From: Micractinium sp. NFX-FRZ
Taxonomy: Eukaryota > Chlorophyta > Trebouxiophyceae > Chlorellales > Chlorellaceae
Direction: 5' to 3'
Length of the DNA: 64,000 bases
NCBI GenBank assembly: GCA_029339195.1
Contig: JAPTJF010000051.1
Location: 157,018-221,017 of the forward strand
In this document: positions 10,701 through 23,156 of the stretch, in pieces
How positions within the stretch are numbered: the first letter of the stretch is position 1
Layout of the letters: every line of letters starts with the position of its first letter
Translations under genes and position numbers: made by a program
Notes under the pieces: model-generated
What the model was told of the DNA's origin: nothing
What the model saw: only the letters and a program-made list of their open reading frames with translations
Databases searched by the model: none

Positions 10701-13700
10701 GTCCGCCTCCACGGCCTCGTTGGCCCACCCCTCCTGGGGGGCGGGGTAGTCGGCGACCATGATGGAGCAGGCCTGGGGGGGGGGCGGGGGGGCGGGCGGG
10801 CAACACAGGGGGCATGTTGAGTGTAAGATGTGCCATGCAGGAGAGGAAGGGTCGGCCGGAGACCATGATGGAGCAGGCCTGCGGGGGGGAGGGACATGTT
10901 GATGGCAGTTGATGGCAGGCAGCCAGCAAGCGGGAGGCCGTCAGCCCCGCACACCTGCTGCTCCCCTGCCCGGCACGTCAGGCAGCGCCAGACCTCCCCG
11001 GCCACTCCCGCACCTCTCCCACTACCACAAACGCTCCATCTGTAGTTGAATGCCGCCCCGCACCTGCTGCTGCCCAGCCCGGCGCGGCAGGCGCTGCCAG
11101 AGCTCTTCGGTGACAAAGGGCATGAAGGGGTGGAGCAGGCGCAGGCCGGTCTCCAGGCACACCCACAGCGTGTCGCGCGTCGCCTGCTTCGCCGCCGCCG
11201 CGCCCTCCGCTGCAGGCACGGGGCCGCACCAGGGGGCAGGCAGTAACAAGTGATTCAAAAAGGGAAGGAGGGCAGGCAGTGGCGAGGCAGCTGTGAGGGC
11301 AGCCCAAGGAAAAGAGAGGGAGGGGGCAGCACACCGCCTCACCCGCATCGTCCAGCTGCATGACCGGCTTCATGAGCTCGATGAACACGTCGCACAGGTC
11401 GTACTGCCAGAAGGAGTAGACGGCCTGCGGTACAACGTGTGGAAAGAGGAACGTTGGTTGCTAGAGCCAAGGAAGGGAAGGAGGGCATGCCCAGTCCCCA
11501 CCCGCCTTCCTTTGCTTCCTTCATTGTTTGCTTCCCACGAGGGTGGCCAGCTCAGACTTGGGAGCCCCCACAATGCCCCACATGTTGCAGCCGTCACCTA
11601 CCCCAACCCACCCCCAGGTCCCTCTGTGCCTCCCTGTCCTTTTCCTAAAGCTCACCTGCGTGGCGGCTCCAAACTCGTACGCCTCCATGCCCTTGATCGT
11701 CCCAGCCACCGCCCCGTTGAGCCGGCTCAGCACCCAGCGGCAGGCAAAGGGCAGGGAGGGCACGTCCAGGCTTGCAGACGGCTGGAACTGCAGGGGGGAA
11801 GAGGAGGGTTGCGTTGGGGAGGGCATGTGTGAGGTGCAGGCAAAGGGGCACAAAGTTGTGGTGTGCATTTGGTCTGCCCAGCCCCCCTGGCCTGGTTTCT
11901 CGCAGCGCAGGCCATGGCAGGCTTTCGCGCACCCACACCCCGCCCAACTGCCCATCTCCAGCCTGCAGGAGGGTGCCTCACCGTCTCCCCCAGGTTGATC
12001 ATGGCAAAGCGGATGGCGTTCCACAGCTTGTTGCACCAGTAGCGGTATGACACCACGCGCTTGATGTCCAGGTTGATGTCGCGACCCTGCAGGAAGCAAA
12101 CACAACGTTTACAAGCAATAAAACCATGAGTGAGTAATGTGAACAAGTATGGGCTACAAAAACAAGTTTGCTTGCTCTTCTTGGTGCTACAAAGGAGGTG
12201 CAGCGCAGCAGGCAGCGCGTACAGCACAGCACTGGGGAGGGAGACGACAGCGGGCCGGCACAGAGCACAGAGCGCAGGAGCGCGGCGGCAGCTACATGAA
12301 GCGGCAGCAGCGGCGGCAGCACGCACCTGGCCGGTGTACGACACCAGTGCAAAGCGCAGCGCGTCGGTGCCGCACTCCTCGATGCCATCGGGGTAGTCGG
12401 CACGCTGGCCCGACGCAGCCTTCTCCACCTGCATGATGGCACCAGGACGAAGGCAAGAGGTCAGCAAGCCTTGCCCTGACAGAGGAGGGCTGTCCCGCTC
12501 CCTATGCTGGGACTGGGACAGGGTGGGCGCGGGGTGCTGACCATGAGCACGGTTCTCACCCGCAAGCTGGGTATGGCGGGCGCCCCAGCGACCACAATCC
12601 GCTAATGTTAGCCAGCCAGTACTGCCAGCACTGCCAGCTCAGCGCCAGCTCGGCGCCAGTGCCCCCTCACCTCCTTGGGGTCCAGGTTGCCCCCCAGCAG
12701 CGTCTGGTACAGCCCATCCAGAGTGATGCCCTCAATCACGTTGATGGGGTCTGGGGGAGGGGTTGACAGGGGAAACAGAGGGTGTGGTGGGTACAGGCCG
12801 GGCAGTTGGGAGCAAGGCGGTGGTAAGGCCCAATGTCCCGGGTGGTGTCCCGCCGCCGGCCCCTTGAATTCTGACCATCACTTTCAGCCCGTGTCACTCG
12901 CTCAGCATTGCGCCGCTTGCCCACCGTAGCACAAGCCCCGACGCCTCTCCCTCCCTCCCACCCACCAATCACGTTGCCCAGACTCTTGGACATCTTGCGG
13001 CCGTGGGCGTCGCGCACCAGGGAGTGCAGGAAGACCTGCTTGAAGGGCACCTCGCCTGCAGGGCACAGAAGCATCAGAGGCATGATGTGCGTGAGAAGAG
13101 GCAGGGAGGTGGAGAGAGCAAGCAGAGGGGCTGCTTTGAGGGCGATTGGACTGCGGGGGAAGGGAAGGGAGTCATGGAGGCAGGCCAGGGAGCAGCTGGC
13201 AGGTAGAGTAGGCGCGCTTATGAGACCACAGGGGGCAAATGCATGCATTAGGCGAGCACACTTAGGTGTCCCTCTCACCCGTCAGCTTCATGCCCATCAT
13301 GACCATGCGTGCCACCCAGAAGAAGAGGATGTCGTGCCCCGTCTCCAGCAGGGCGCCGGGATAGAACTTGGCCAGCTCCGGGGTCTGGGTGGGCCACTGG
13401 AAGACTGCAGGTGAGCACGAGGAGGGGCGGTGGGGAGGGCACTGAAGAATAGGTAAAGGCAAGTGGGTCAAGGCAAGTTTGCACGGGTCGACGTACTTGC
13501 AGAGGCGTGCTGGTGCATGTGCAGCAAGAAAAGAGCAGCGTACCAGCACCGCGTGGGTGCGCGACCCGGAGGCCCACCTGAGAAGGGGAAGAGGCCGGAT
13601 GAGAACCAGGTGTCCAGCACATCCTCATCCTGTGTGTGTGGCGCGGGGGGGGAGGGGGAGGTTATGGCAGGGAAGGATGGGTCAAGGGAAGAGGAGAGTG

Positions 13701-16700
13701 CACAGCACATCCTCATCCTGTGTGTGTGGGGCGGGGGGGGAGGGGGCGAGGTGAGGGCAGGGTAGGGTGGGGCAAAGGCAGGGATGGGGTGCACAGCACA
13801 TCCTCATCCTGTGGAGGGGCGAGGTGAGGTGGGGTGAGGGAAGGGTAGGGTGGGTCAAGGGAAGGGGTGGAAGCCCGGCACATCCTTGTCTAGTGGAATA
13901 AAGAAGGGTGGGGAGCAAGAGGGGCAGGAAGGGGTGCGCAGGCCGGGCAGGGGGGCAGTGACCAAGGAGTGGCAGGTAGATTGCACACGCGCGCCAAAAG
14001 GGCCGAATGGAGGGGTGCATGGTTGCAGAGAGCGGGTTGTGCACAGGATGGGGTGTGCCGTGAGTGCAAAAGGCAGCGATTCATGGCCTGCCTCGGGAGG
14101 GAGGCGGGCGTGTTGCCGCCCGCTTAGTCAGGGCTGGGGTTTGGGTGTGGCACCGAGCATGGCACGCCATGCATGGCGCGGGCCTCACGGGAGCGGCGGC
14201 CCACTTCAGGCCGCCGCTTCGGCCGCGCCGCAGTCGGTGCGTGTGGGGGGGTGGGGATGCGTGGTGGTGCAGATGCGGGCAGCGAGGCAGCAGTGCAGGA
14301 GGTACAGGAGGCGGTGCGTGGGGTGAGTGCCCACAAGCCAAAAGGTCAAGGTCAGGCCAGCCAGCCAGGCTGCACACACAAGATGCGTTCAGTTCTGGCC
14401 CCAGTTCAGCCGCAAGTGAGTAAGCTGCACACTGTTGAACCCTGCTGCGCCTCCGCTCCACTTGAGCACAAGCAAGCACGCCCGCACACCCAGCGCACAA
14501 CCCGCACCTGCACAATCCTGAGCGGTCGCCCCGGGAAGCGCTCCTGCGCGGTGGCCAGCGCCTCGCCCTCCTCCCGCCCCACCACCCATCGGTCCATGAC
14601 CTCGCTGGGGGCGCCCGGGTTGCCGCGCTCCTCCTCGCTCTCGTCTGCGGGTGCAGGGCCGGGCAGAGGGGGGAAGTTGTGTGGATGAGTTCCAGGCGCA
14701 GTGAACCTGTGCTGCAACCTGTGCCTCGCCTCGTGCTGCCCACCGTCGTGGCCGTGTGCGTCTGATCTGGTCTTCATCAAACGGTGTTGATTAGAGATGA
14801 AATAGTGGCGTGGAAGGGCATTGGAGGCCCGCCCTGTCCAAAGCACCCGAAGGCCACCGCACGGCCCAGCCAACCCTCCAGAGCAGCCTCCACCCACCCC
14901 TCTCCTCCCCAGCCCCTGCACATTAACAGTCAAGCAGCATGTAGCGAGCGGGGATGCAGTGGCCGCCACCACAGCACCTCTCTACCCCCACTCAGTGTGT
15001 GCCACACGCCCCACCCCAACTTCCAGCCCCTGCAGCCCACCTTCGAGCAGGACAAAGTAGGCAGGGATGCGGTTCGCCCCAGCACAGCACCTCTCCATCC
15101 CACTCCGTGCTTGCGCACACACCGCCCCACCCCCACTCCCAGCCCACCTTCGAGCAGGATGTAGTAGGCGGGGATGCGGTGGCCCCACCACAGCTGGCGG
15201 GACACGCACCAGTCCCGGATGTTCTCCATCCACCTGCGGAGGGAGGGGCAAGGAGGGGAGGAGTGGAAGACGTTGGGAAATGAAATGTTGCGCATGCGAG
15301 GCCAGGAATGCATGCGCAACCACAGGAGGACGGGGATACGTGCCAAAACGGATTCGGAGGCAGGCCGGGGTCAGGTGCAACGTCTCAAGACACCGCACAC
15401 GTAGGCCACATGCCTGCATCAACAGCACTGCCATGCTTCGATATGTAGTGTGCCTGGCACACCTGCCGGCACAGAAGAAGGAATGAACACAGCCGCCCTC
15501 ACCTGAACCAGGTGGTCTCAAAGTCCTTGGGGATGATCTCCAGCCGGCCGTCGCGCACCGCCGCGCAGCCATCCGCCGCCATCTGCTGGCAGTTGACCCA
15601 CCACTGCGGCTTGAGCACCGGCTCAATCACGTCCTTGGAGCTACAGATGGGGGATGGGGGAGAGCAGCGGGCATGTGGGTGTGAGGGTGGCAGGTTGGGG
15701 TCAAGGGAGCGGCAGGCGGGCTCGAGGCGAGGGCTTGAGCAACGGTGCAATGCCGCCCTTGGCAGCTGAGCAGGGGAGCCGGAAAGCGGCAAGGAGCCGG
15801 TTGGGCGCGCTGCTTGCATGTGCAGCTCCTCGCAATGTGCCCCAGCGCGTGCTTGCACCTTGCTCCCCTCCCTGCTCACCGTGAGCACAGCCCCAGGCGC
15901 ATGGGGTTGTCCAGGGTGCCGCGGAAGAGGCCCTTCTCCTTCAAGAAGTCGACCACCGTCACGCGCGCCTGCACCACAAACGTTGAAGGGGACGAGCACG
16001 GCCAAGCAGAGCGCGGGGGGTGAGAGGCAGAGGGTGGAAAAGAAAAGAAAGGACCCTTCTGCAGCGATTGACCAGCGTCATGCGCGCCTGAACAGAGATG
16101 AGCGGGGGGCGCCGAGTGCAGGAGTGAGGAGGGAGGGAGATAGAGGAGCAGGGGGCTTCCAACCCATGCACACACTCCCCCCTTGCCCACTCGGGATCAC
16201 TTGTACTGTTGTTGCCCTCGTGTTCTCAACATTACCGCCACCCCCACACACCTTGAAGCGCGGCTGCCCCGCAAACTGCCCCGTCTCGTTGGCGTTGATG
16301 TTGCCGTTGTCGTCAAACACGTTTATGAACTCCAGGCCGTGGCGCTTGCCGGTGAGGAAGTCGTTGGGGTCGTGGGCGGGGGTGATCTTGACGGCGCCTG
16401 CACACAGAGGGGGAGCAGGGAAATAAAGAGGGGGCACGCGTCAGCGGGCAAGGAAGAGTGGAGGGAGTTCGGGGGTGGTCTTGGCAGCGATTGTGCAGAG
16501 GGAACGATGGAGGGGGGATTATGTCCTTGCTTGACCTCTTGACTGAACCGAACCCTGATCCTGTTGATTCGCATCCAGCACTTTCATAACACCCTGGAGC
16601 CCCTCACTGAATTGTAACTCACAGTCGCTTTGCACCTACACCACACAGTACCATACCGAGCACTGCCAAGCAGTACCACGCTTAAACTCACCGGTACCAA

Positions 16701-19700
16701 AGGCCATGTCCACCAGCTCTGCGTCGCAGATGATGGGGATGCGGCGCCCGTTGACGGGGTGCACCACGTGCTTGCCGTGCAGGTGAGCATACCTGCAGGC
16801 ATGCACGGCGGGTGGGGCAACAGGTTGCAGTGAGGGAGAGGGCTGGGAGTGAATGAAAAAACGTGTGCGTGCCGCGCAGGGGCGCATAGCTGCATGCATG
16901 GCGGGTGGGCGGGGCGGGAGGTTGCGGTGAGGGGTCAGGGCTGGGGGGAACTCGGGACACGCGTGCTTGCCGTGCAAATGCGCTTAGCCACTGGGAAGGT
17001 GTCCATGGGTGGGGGGCAGCGGTGGAGTGGTGCAGGCAAGCACGGCAGGAAAGCAAACAAGGCACGGCCCACGCACCGCGGGTCCTCCGGGTGCACCGCC
17101 ACCGCCGTGTCCCCCAGCATCGTCTCCACACGTGTGGTGGCTACAACAACCTCGCCTGCAGGGACAGGGAGGGAGAGACAGAAGTGTGAGGTCAGAGTGC
17201 CACCAGGCAGGCAGGCTGTGTGGGAGGCCTGGCAAGGGGTAGCCACAGTTGCACAGGAGGGTCGGCGGGGCGGCCGGCAGGGGGCGGGCGGGGCAATCAG
17301 GGCGGCAGGAATGCAGGTGCGCTGCAGCAGATGTACAGTCGGGCAGCAGCGCAACAGACCACCCAAACTGCGCGCCTCACCCTCCAATGCCTCCCTGGCT
17401 GAACACCCACTCACCGCTGCCGTCCTCCAGTGGGTAGGCAAAGGATGTGAGCACGCCAAACTCCACCAGCTCGTCGTACCCGGGCACGCTCATCTGGGTG
17501 CGTTGGGGGATGTCAATGTAGTCCACCTGAAGGGAAGGGGGGAGGGAGGCAACTCCTCTGTTAGTCAGGACCTATCAGCCCCAGCCTCAAGTGGAAGCCG
17601 GGGGTGTCGATGTGGTCCACCTGCGTGTGAGATAAGGGCACATGCCTGTCAGCTGCAGCTAAAGCGAAAAGCCAGGGAGTATCGATGCAGTCCACCTGCG
17701 TCACGGAAGGGGAAAAGGCACAGCTGTTCATTAGGACATGTCAGCTTCCGTCTAAAGCGAAAGCCGGGGATGTCGATGTAGTCCACCTGCGTGTGAGAAA
17801 AGGGGCGTGATGTTGTGTTGGGGGCATGCCAGGTGCAAAGTAAAGGCCAGAAAAGTCGGCGCAGTCCACCCGCGCAGGAGCAAGGCACAACAGGCGCGTG
17901 CGCATATCACAAGGGTCTACATGACCAGGGGCGCTGAGAACATGCGCAGCACAGCACAGCGCAGCATGGCACAGCACAGCACACCTCAGCATGGCAAAGC
18001 ACAGCACAGCGCAGCACAGCACAGCACAGCCCTCCTCACACCTCGATGTCAGACACCGCTGTGCGCAGCTTGCAGCACCAGTTGACCAGGCGGTTGTCGC
18101 TGCGGGTGGAATATGGGATGGGTGGGAGGGGGGGATGGAGTGAGAGGTGCGCCTGGTGGAGCGGAGGCGGGTGGGAGGACACACGTGCAAGCGCGTGTGC
18201 ATGTGTGTAAAGCATTTCCGGGGCACGCATGGACGGTTGAACAAGAAGCACACCCAGGCACGTCAGATGCATGAGGCTCACCGGTAGATGAGGCCCTCCT
18301 GGTGCAGCCGCACAAACGCCTCCTTCACTGCCGCGCTCAGGTTCTCGTCCATCGTGAAAGCCTGTCGAGTGAGAGCGAATGAAGCAGGAGACAGGTGATG
18401 AGGTATCAGGCATGCTGGACGTTGAGGGCAGGGCAGCGCTCAGGTGGTCTTCTCGCCCGTGGCGAACGCCTAAAGCTGGGGGAGGCCCAGCAGGAGGTCC
18501 GGAAAAGGACACTTTGTCACACGGCTGCTTTCTCCCAGCTTGCGGTTCACGTTCACACGTCCCCACCCTCGCCCCAACCTTGCATCTCAGCCCCAGACGC
18601 CCCCCCACCCCCCTGCCGTCCCACCCACCTTGCGGCTCCAGTCTACGGACGACCCCAGGCGGCGCAGCTGGTCAAAGATGCGGTCCCCATACTCGTTCAC
18701 CCACTTCCACACCTCCTCCAGGAAGCCCTCACGCCCTGCATGGAGAGGCGAGGGAGGCATTTGACGTCATTTTTTGCATTCCGATGTCCCACACCTGACC
18801 CCTCTTGCTGAAGGCTCTGCGCAAGCTGCATCACATAATGCGTTGCTGGGGGAGGCACAGGTAAGGGCAGTGCGAGGTGGAGAGGGTGGCAAGGGAGGCA
18901 GGGCAGGGAGCGCAGCGGGCGGGTGCAAGGATGACGTGGCGGGTGCATGTGCGAGGGAGGCAGGGGCGGGCAGGGGCGACGGGGCGAGCTGGTGTGGCTG
19001 GCATGGACAAGCGGGTGTGACGGGAAGGTGCGGGTCACCCCCTCACCCAGGTCGTGCCGCGTCTTGCCCTGCTCCCGCGCAATCTTCTTCTCCACCACAG
19101 TCTGCAGGGGAGGTGCAGCACAACGTGGTGCTCAGCTTACGATCCCCCCAGACAGACAGAAACAAGAAAGAATGAACCTCAGCGTTCTTCTTGGGCTGCC
19201 AGGGGGTCAGTTGTTGAGCCTGGGCCAGAGGCGACCGGTGGCTGGAACCCACAAGCGGAGGCGCAGTCGCAGCTGCACCTGCCACAAGCCGCATCATGCC
19301 TCCCCCACACACCCAACAGGGCCCCCCACACGCCTGCTCGGGCTCACCTGTGTGGCGATGCCCGCATGGTCTGTGCCGGGCACCCAGAGCGTGTTGTACC
19401 CGCTCATGCGCCGCCAGCGCACAATTGTGTCCTGCGGGGCGGGACACAGAGCGAGCGGGTGCAGAGCAGGAGAGGACGGGGTGAGCCCAGCAGAGCAGAG
19501 CAGGCCCAGCAGAGCAGAGCAGGGGATCCCAGCAGAGAAGAGAGTCGGTGTGAAGGCGGCAGCCGGAGCAGGATGTAGGGGAATGAAGGCAGCGGCTCAG
19601 CGGGCGCATGCACGCAGGTCGTGCCATGCCGGAACCGTACCCAGATGCCCCTCCCCCAAATCCTAGCTAGGCTAGCTCGCCTGGCCCTCAAGCTGCCCTC

Positions 19701-22700
19701 CAAATCCTTGCAGCACCTTCGCACACCTCAATGGCATGGTCCAGCTCGTGCCCAAATCGTACAGCCAGAGTTGTACTGCCTCCCTGCCTCACCTCGATGG
19801 CGTTTGTGAGTGCGTGCCCAATGTGCAGCGAGCCGGTGACGTTGGGGGGCGGGATGACGATGACAAAGGGCGGCTTGTCGGAGTCGAGGTCGGGCTTGAA
19901 GAAGCCGCTCTGCTCCCACCACTCGTACCTGGGGCACGGGCAGTACACAAAGAGCAGGGTACGGCAATCAGTTTGCTGGGGTTGAACATGGCGGCATGTA
20001 CTGCATGAGGACCTCTGCTGGCAGCTGCTCCCTGCCAATCCCTCCCTCCCCCCGCCACCCTGTGTTACTAATCCCTCCCTCCCCCCCTCCCCCGGTCCTT
20101 CCTCACCAGGCCGCCTCCACGGCCTTCGGCGCATAGCCCTTGGGCATCTCCGCCGGCAGCTGCTTCTTCTCGCCTGCAGGGGTGGCGCGTGCGGCGTCCA
20201 CCCACGCTTGCTGCTCGGCAGCCTCGGCCGCCTGCAAGCGGGGCGCGAGGGTGGTAGGGGGGGAATGGGTGATGAGAGGTGAGGGCGGAAGGGAGGAAGC
20301 AGGTGGTAGACCAGCAGGAGGGAGCGGGAGGGCAGGAGCTTGGCTTCACAGTCAGTTCACACACTCCGCTGCTGTCCTCGTGCCATCCTGCCACTCCATC
20401 ATCACTCACTGCCACCTGCGACCACACCGGCATGTGCCTCCGCCTTGGCCTTCTTCCCTCCTGCCCTGCCCCTGCTTCCTCAACCCTGCGCGCACCAGCT
20501 CATCAGGCACAGCAGCCGGGTGGGTGCCCCCTCACCTTCTTCGCCTCAGCCTCTGCCTTTGCCTTGGCCTTCTTCCCTCCCTCCCCGCCCGCCTTGGCCG
20601 CCGCCGCCTCCGCCTGCGCCTTGGCCTTGGCCTCCATCTTTGCCAGCTTGGCCGCCTTCTCGGCCAGCTTGGCGGCCTTGCGGGCGGCCTGCAGCGCCGC
20701 CTTCTCTGGGTCCAGCTCCTCGCTAGCAGCCTGCAGAGGGGATTAGAGTGCATAGAAGGTATGCAACACGTGGTTGTAACTACGCTGTTCTAAGTTGACA
20801 TGTGTTGACATCCAGTGAAAGGCGGCAGCTAGCAGCGCAGACTTCTCAGATCTGGGTGGAAGGCAGGTGAAAATACATGTGTACTGTGAATGTGCAAGGC
20901 ACGGCACAGCATGTGTGCTGTGGGTGCAAAATGGCGGTGCGGGGCCAAGGGTTGTGCGCGTAGCGGGGGTGACTCAGACAAGGCTGAAATTGTGTCAGCA
21001 TTCAGCGCGTGTCGCTGCTCTGAATTTGATGGTACAAGGTTGATCCTCACCGCCACCCGGGCAGGCACAGACGCAGGCAGCGGCCAAGTGAGCGTGGGCA
21101 GCCAGGCAAGCAAGCGGGTGCACGTGAGCAAGGCAGGGTGGAGGCAGGGCGTACAAGACGAGGCATGGGTGAATGGTGAGCTCACTGAGCAGGCACAGAG
21201 GCGCTGTTGTGCTAGAAGTTATGCACCGGCGAGGGTATACACAACACAGTTGCAGGGCAGCATAGGTGTGCTCTGTCCCCCGCTGCACTGCTAGCGCAGC
21301 TGGGACAAACTTGTGGCGCTCCACACAACCTCGGCTGCTTTCTCAGGGCACCAAGCCCACTCCCCCAGCTGCGGCAACCTACCCCAGCCGACGTCCCATC
21401 CTGCATCACCCCTGCCCACCGCACCAACCTGCGCACTGGAGGCTGCCTCGCTGGCGCCCTCGCCCTCGCCGCCGCCGCCGCCCTTCTTCTTCTTCTTCTT
21501 CTTGCCACCGTCTGCTGCCGCCGGCTCCGCCCAGCTGGCCGGCTGCTGGCTGAGCGCCACGGCGCCTGTGAGAAGCGTGTGGGAGGATGGGCAGGGCAGA
21601 GGCGCGGGCAGCTTTGAGACAGAGACAAGAGGCTGGCGGGAGGGCAGCATGTGCTGAAGTGTGTTGAGAAAGAAACAGGTGACGAGGGCGGGCGGGCAGA
21701 TAAAGAAGTGGGGGGAAGGAGGGGGGGAGTGGGGCTGTAGCGGGGATGTGGCCGCCGCGTATAACCCGGCACCCACGGGGTGGGGCGTGGGCTTATAAGA
21801 AGGCCTGGGTGTGTGCTCTGGCACCGCGTTACATCCGCCAAGGTTGTGGGCAGGCAAGCCCCGGCGGGAGTATAGTCGGTGCGGGTGGGCGGGCATGCGT
21901 GAGGGGGATGTGTGTGGGTGAGAGGCATGCATGCCGGTCTGTGCATAGGCATAGGCATTGGTGCCAATATAACTCCAGCCAGCACACCGTGCAAGTACGG
22001 GCGGCAACATGGCAGCGGTGCCAACGATAGAGAAAGCACGCGGAGAAGATGAACAGGCAGCAGCCAGCGCTGGCGGCGGCACCCGAAACCAGACGCAGCG
22101 GCGGAGGCGGCACTCACCGAGCGCAGCAGCAAACTGGGGCTGCCCTGCACAGGCCTGCAGCCAGCGAGTGGTTGCGGGCTGCTGCTGCTGCACATCCTGG
22201 CCAAGCACCTCCTTGAACAGGGAGAGCAGGCTGGAAAGCACCGCCACGTCAGCTAGTGTGGGCGCTGCACCCGCCAGGTAGGCGCTGCCCGCCAGGGCCG
22301 CGTCCACCTGTGCCAGTGCAGCCTCCAGCGCTTGCCGCGCCTCGGCACGCTGCTCCGTGGTTGCTGCGGCCGCCGTGGGCTGGCACCATGCCGCTGCTGC
22401 CTGCTCAATGCTGCGTGCCGTGGCCAGCCAGCCATCTATGGCGGCGGCGGAGGCGGCGGGGTACAGCTCGGCGCCGCTGCCCACGCTGGCAACTGCGGCA
22501 GGGGAGGCGGGGCTGGGGTTGATTGAGCAATGTGGGCGGTTTCATGCGTAAGGAAAACAGCCACGTTGCAACTGCATCATGTGGCCCGCCCAGGCAGACT
22601 TCCCAATTACACCCTCTGGCGCTGCCGCTCCGCTGCCTGCCCGCCTGCCCACCACCCCCGCTGCCTTGCACGCACCGTAGCGGGCAATGGCATCGCTTTG

Positions 22701-22942
22701 CTGGATCTTCTGGCCCTCCTCCGTCGTCAGCACGGGCTCCTGCAGGCGGCAGGGCAGCCAGGAGAGCGGTGAGCAGGATGATGTGCTGCATGGCAGCGGC
22801 GAAGGCGCTCCCAGAGCGGCGCGAGACGTGCCTGGCAATCGGCATCGGGGGGAGCCACCGCCAGCTTGAGGTTGGCGAACTGGGCGGCTATCAAGGCCAT
22901 GTGTTGGGCCGGGTGGCCGGGCGGCGTGAGGAGCGACGCCAT
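7773..22942 (-). CDS. VARS1: Valyl-tRNA synthetase, cytosolic type with N-terminal GST-like domain
   Basis: Thirty-five exons (minus): 22832-22942, 22676-22739, 22118-22492, 21429-21565, 20536-20730, 20107-20231, 19793-19928, 19348-19431, 19047-19101, 18629-18735, 18282-18361, 18042-18099, 17415-17526, 17077-17155, 16692-16792, 16252-16397, 15880-15968, 15503-15640, 15148-15233, 14508-14644, 13578-13629, 13279-13404, 12966-13055, 12671-12750, 12327-12428, 11982-12086, 11656-11787, 11343-11424, 11064-11209, 10672-10772, 10293-10369, 10012-10088, 9641-9714, 9104-9243, 7773-7864. They keep phase and give 1296 aa. It charges tRNA-Val with valine. Residues 1-185 are a GST-like fold ([35 protein letters not shown]); 200-295 a Lys/Ala-rich linker; HIGH at 371-374; CP1 editing domain with [23 protein letters not shown] at 885-889; anticodon-binding helices; C-terminal coiled coil ending LLATSS. 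Human VARS1 (1264 aa) has the same layout. Intron 1 appears to use a GC donor. Several introns contain exon-edge copies. Confidence 0.95.
8091..8770. repeat. Five-copy tandem repeat (about 140-170 bp units) in the last ValRS intron
   Basis: Units begin with CTGTCAGGGTA near 8091, 8231, 8375, 8516 and 8689. Each contains GATC-rich palindromic sequence (GATTGATCGATCA or GATTATTCGATCA) and GGATCAGCAGGGGAATCAA. Copies 1 and 3 resemble each other more than their neighbours, as do 2 and 4, so the array is a roughly 285-bp dimer repeated twice plus an extra unit. Confidence 0.9.
9328..9378 (-). repeat. Copy of ValRS exon 34 start and acceptor inside intron 33
   Basis: The exon 34 edge at about 9213-9258 (CAGCTCCTTGGCGGCATCCA on the + strand, followed by the acceptor) recurs here with few changes. 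A third, worse copy lies at about 9440-9480. Confidence 0.85.
9768..9985. repeat. Two-copy intronic repeat, about 100 bp, in ValRS intron 32
   Basis: Both halves carry GGAGCGTGGCAGG, then GCCCCACAGCAGCA, then GTAGCAT followed by a C run. They lie between exons 32 and 33 of the ValRS gene. Confidence 0.75.
10457..10500 (-). repeat. Copy of ValRS exon 30 end and donor inside intron 30
   Basis: GTTGACCACCGCCTGCAC with the preceding GGCCTCCAGCCC matches the authentic exon 30 edge at 10656-10700. A shorter third copy (TGCACGTAGGCCAT) is near 10575. Confidence 0.8.
10858..11000 (-). repeat. Copies of ValRS exon 30 start and exon 29 end inside intron 29
   Basis: ACCATGATGGAGCAGGCCTG at about 10861-10880 repeats the exon 30 acceptor edge (true edge 10757-10776). 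Bases 10950-11000 repeat the exon 29 donor edge: on the minus strand they still read [14 protein letters not shown], against [15 protein letters not shown] in the true exon. Confidence 0.85.
13701..13815 (-). repeat. Two copies of ValRS exon 21 start and acceptor inside intron 20
   Basis: CAGCACATCCTCATCCTGTG occurs at the true exon 21 edge (about 13616-13635) and again at about 13703 and 13795, each near GT-rich or G-rich sequence resembling the original acceptor tract. Confidence 0.85.
15036..15080 (-). repeat. Copy of ValRS exon 19 end and donor inside intron 19
   Basis: The minus strand reads [12 protein letters not shown] followed by a GT donor, against [12 protein letters not shown] plus donor in the true exon 19 (end at 15148). 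The copy lies about 107 bp away. Confidence 0.9.
16066..16095 (-). repeat. Copy of ValRS exon 17 start and acceptor inside intron 16
   Basis: The minus strand has an AG acceptor followed by sequence reading ARMTLVN, against ARVTVVD at the true exon 17 start (15968). Confidence 0.7.
17591..17878 (-). repeat. Four diverged copies of ValRS exon 13 start inside intron 12
   Basis: Segments near 17591-17632, 17660-17703, 17752-17800 and 17839-17878 repeat the exon 13 acceptor edge (17505-17532), each with a version of GATGTAGTCCACCTG. Three still read VDxID-like on the minus strand, and three are followed by a repeated AAGCGAAA-type block. Spacing is about 75-100 bp. Confidence 0.85.
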
Positions 22943-23156
22943 GGCCGCAGCCTCGAGTGCGGGATCTCTCAGCAGGCTGCCAGTGCTGCCAGAGCTCGCA
23001 TGCACGGCACACACATGTCCCGCCAATGCCTGCTGTGCTGGGCTCCAGCAGGATGGGGCCTCCCGCCCGCCACCTCCGCACGCACATTGTGCCTGCCCAC
23101 ACCCCTGGAGGAGCTGCTGCCGGAAGTTTGTGACGGGAGAGCTAAACAGCAGCAGC
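22943..23156. promoter_or_regulatory. Divergent promoter of valyl-tRNA synthetase and plastid ribosomal protein bL28
   Basis: Only 214 bases separate the two start codons, so both 5' UTRs and both promoters must share this stretch. No TATA-like element was recognised. The ValRS frame stays open through here and on to 23389, so the boundary depends on which ValRS start is used. Confidence 0.6.
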
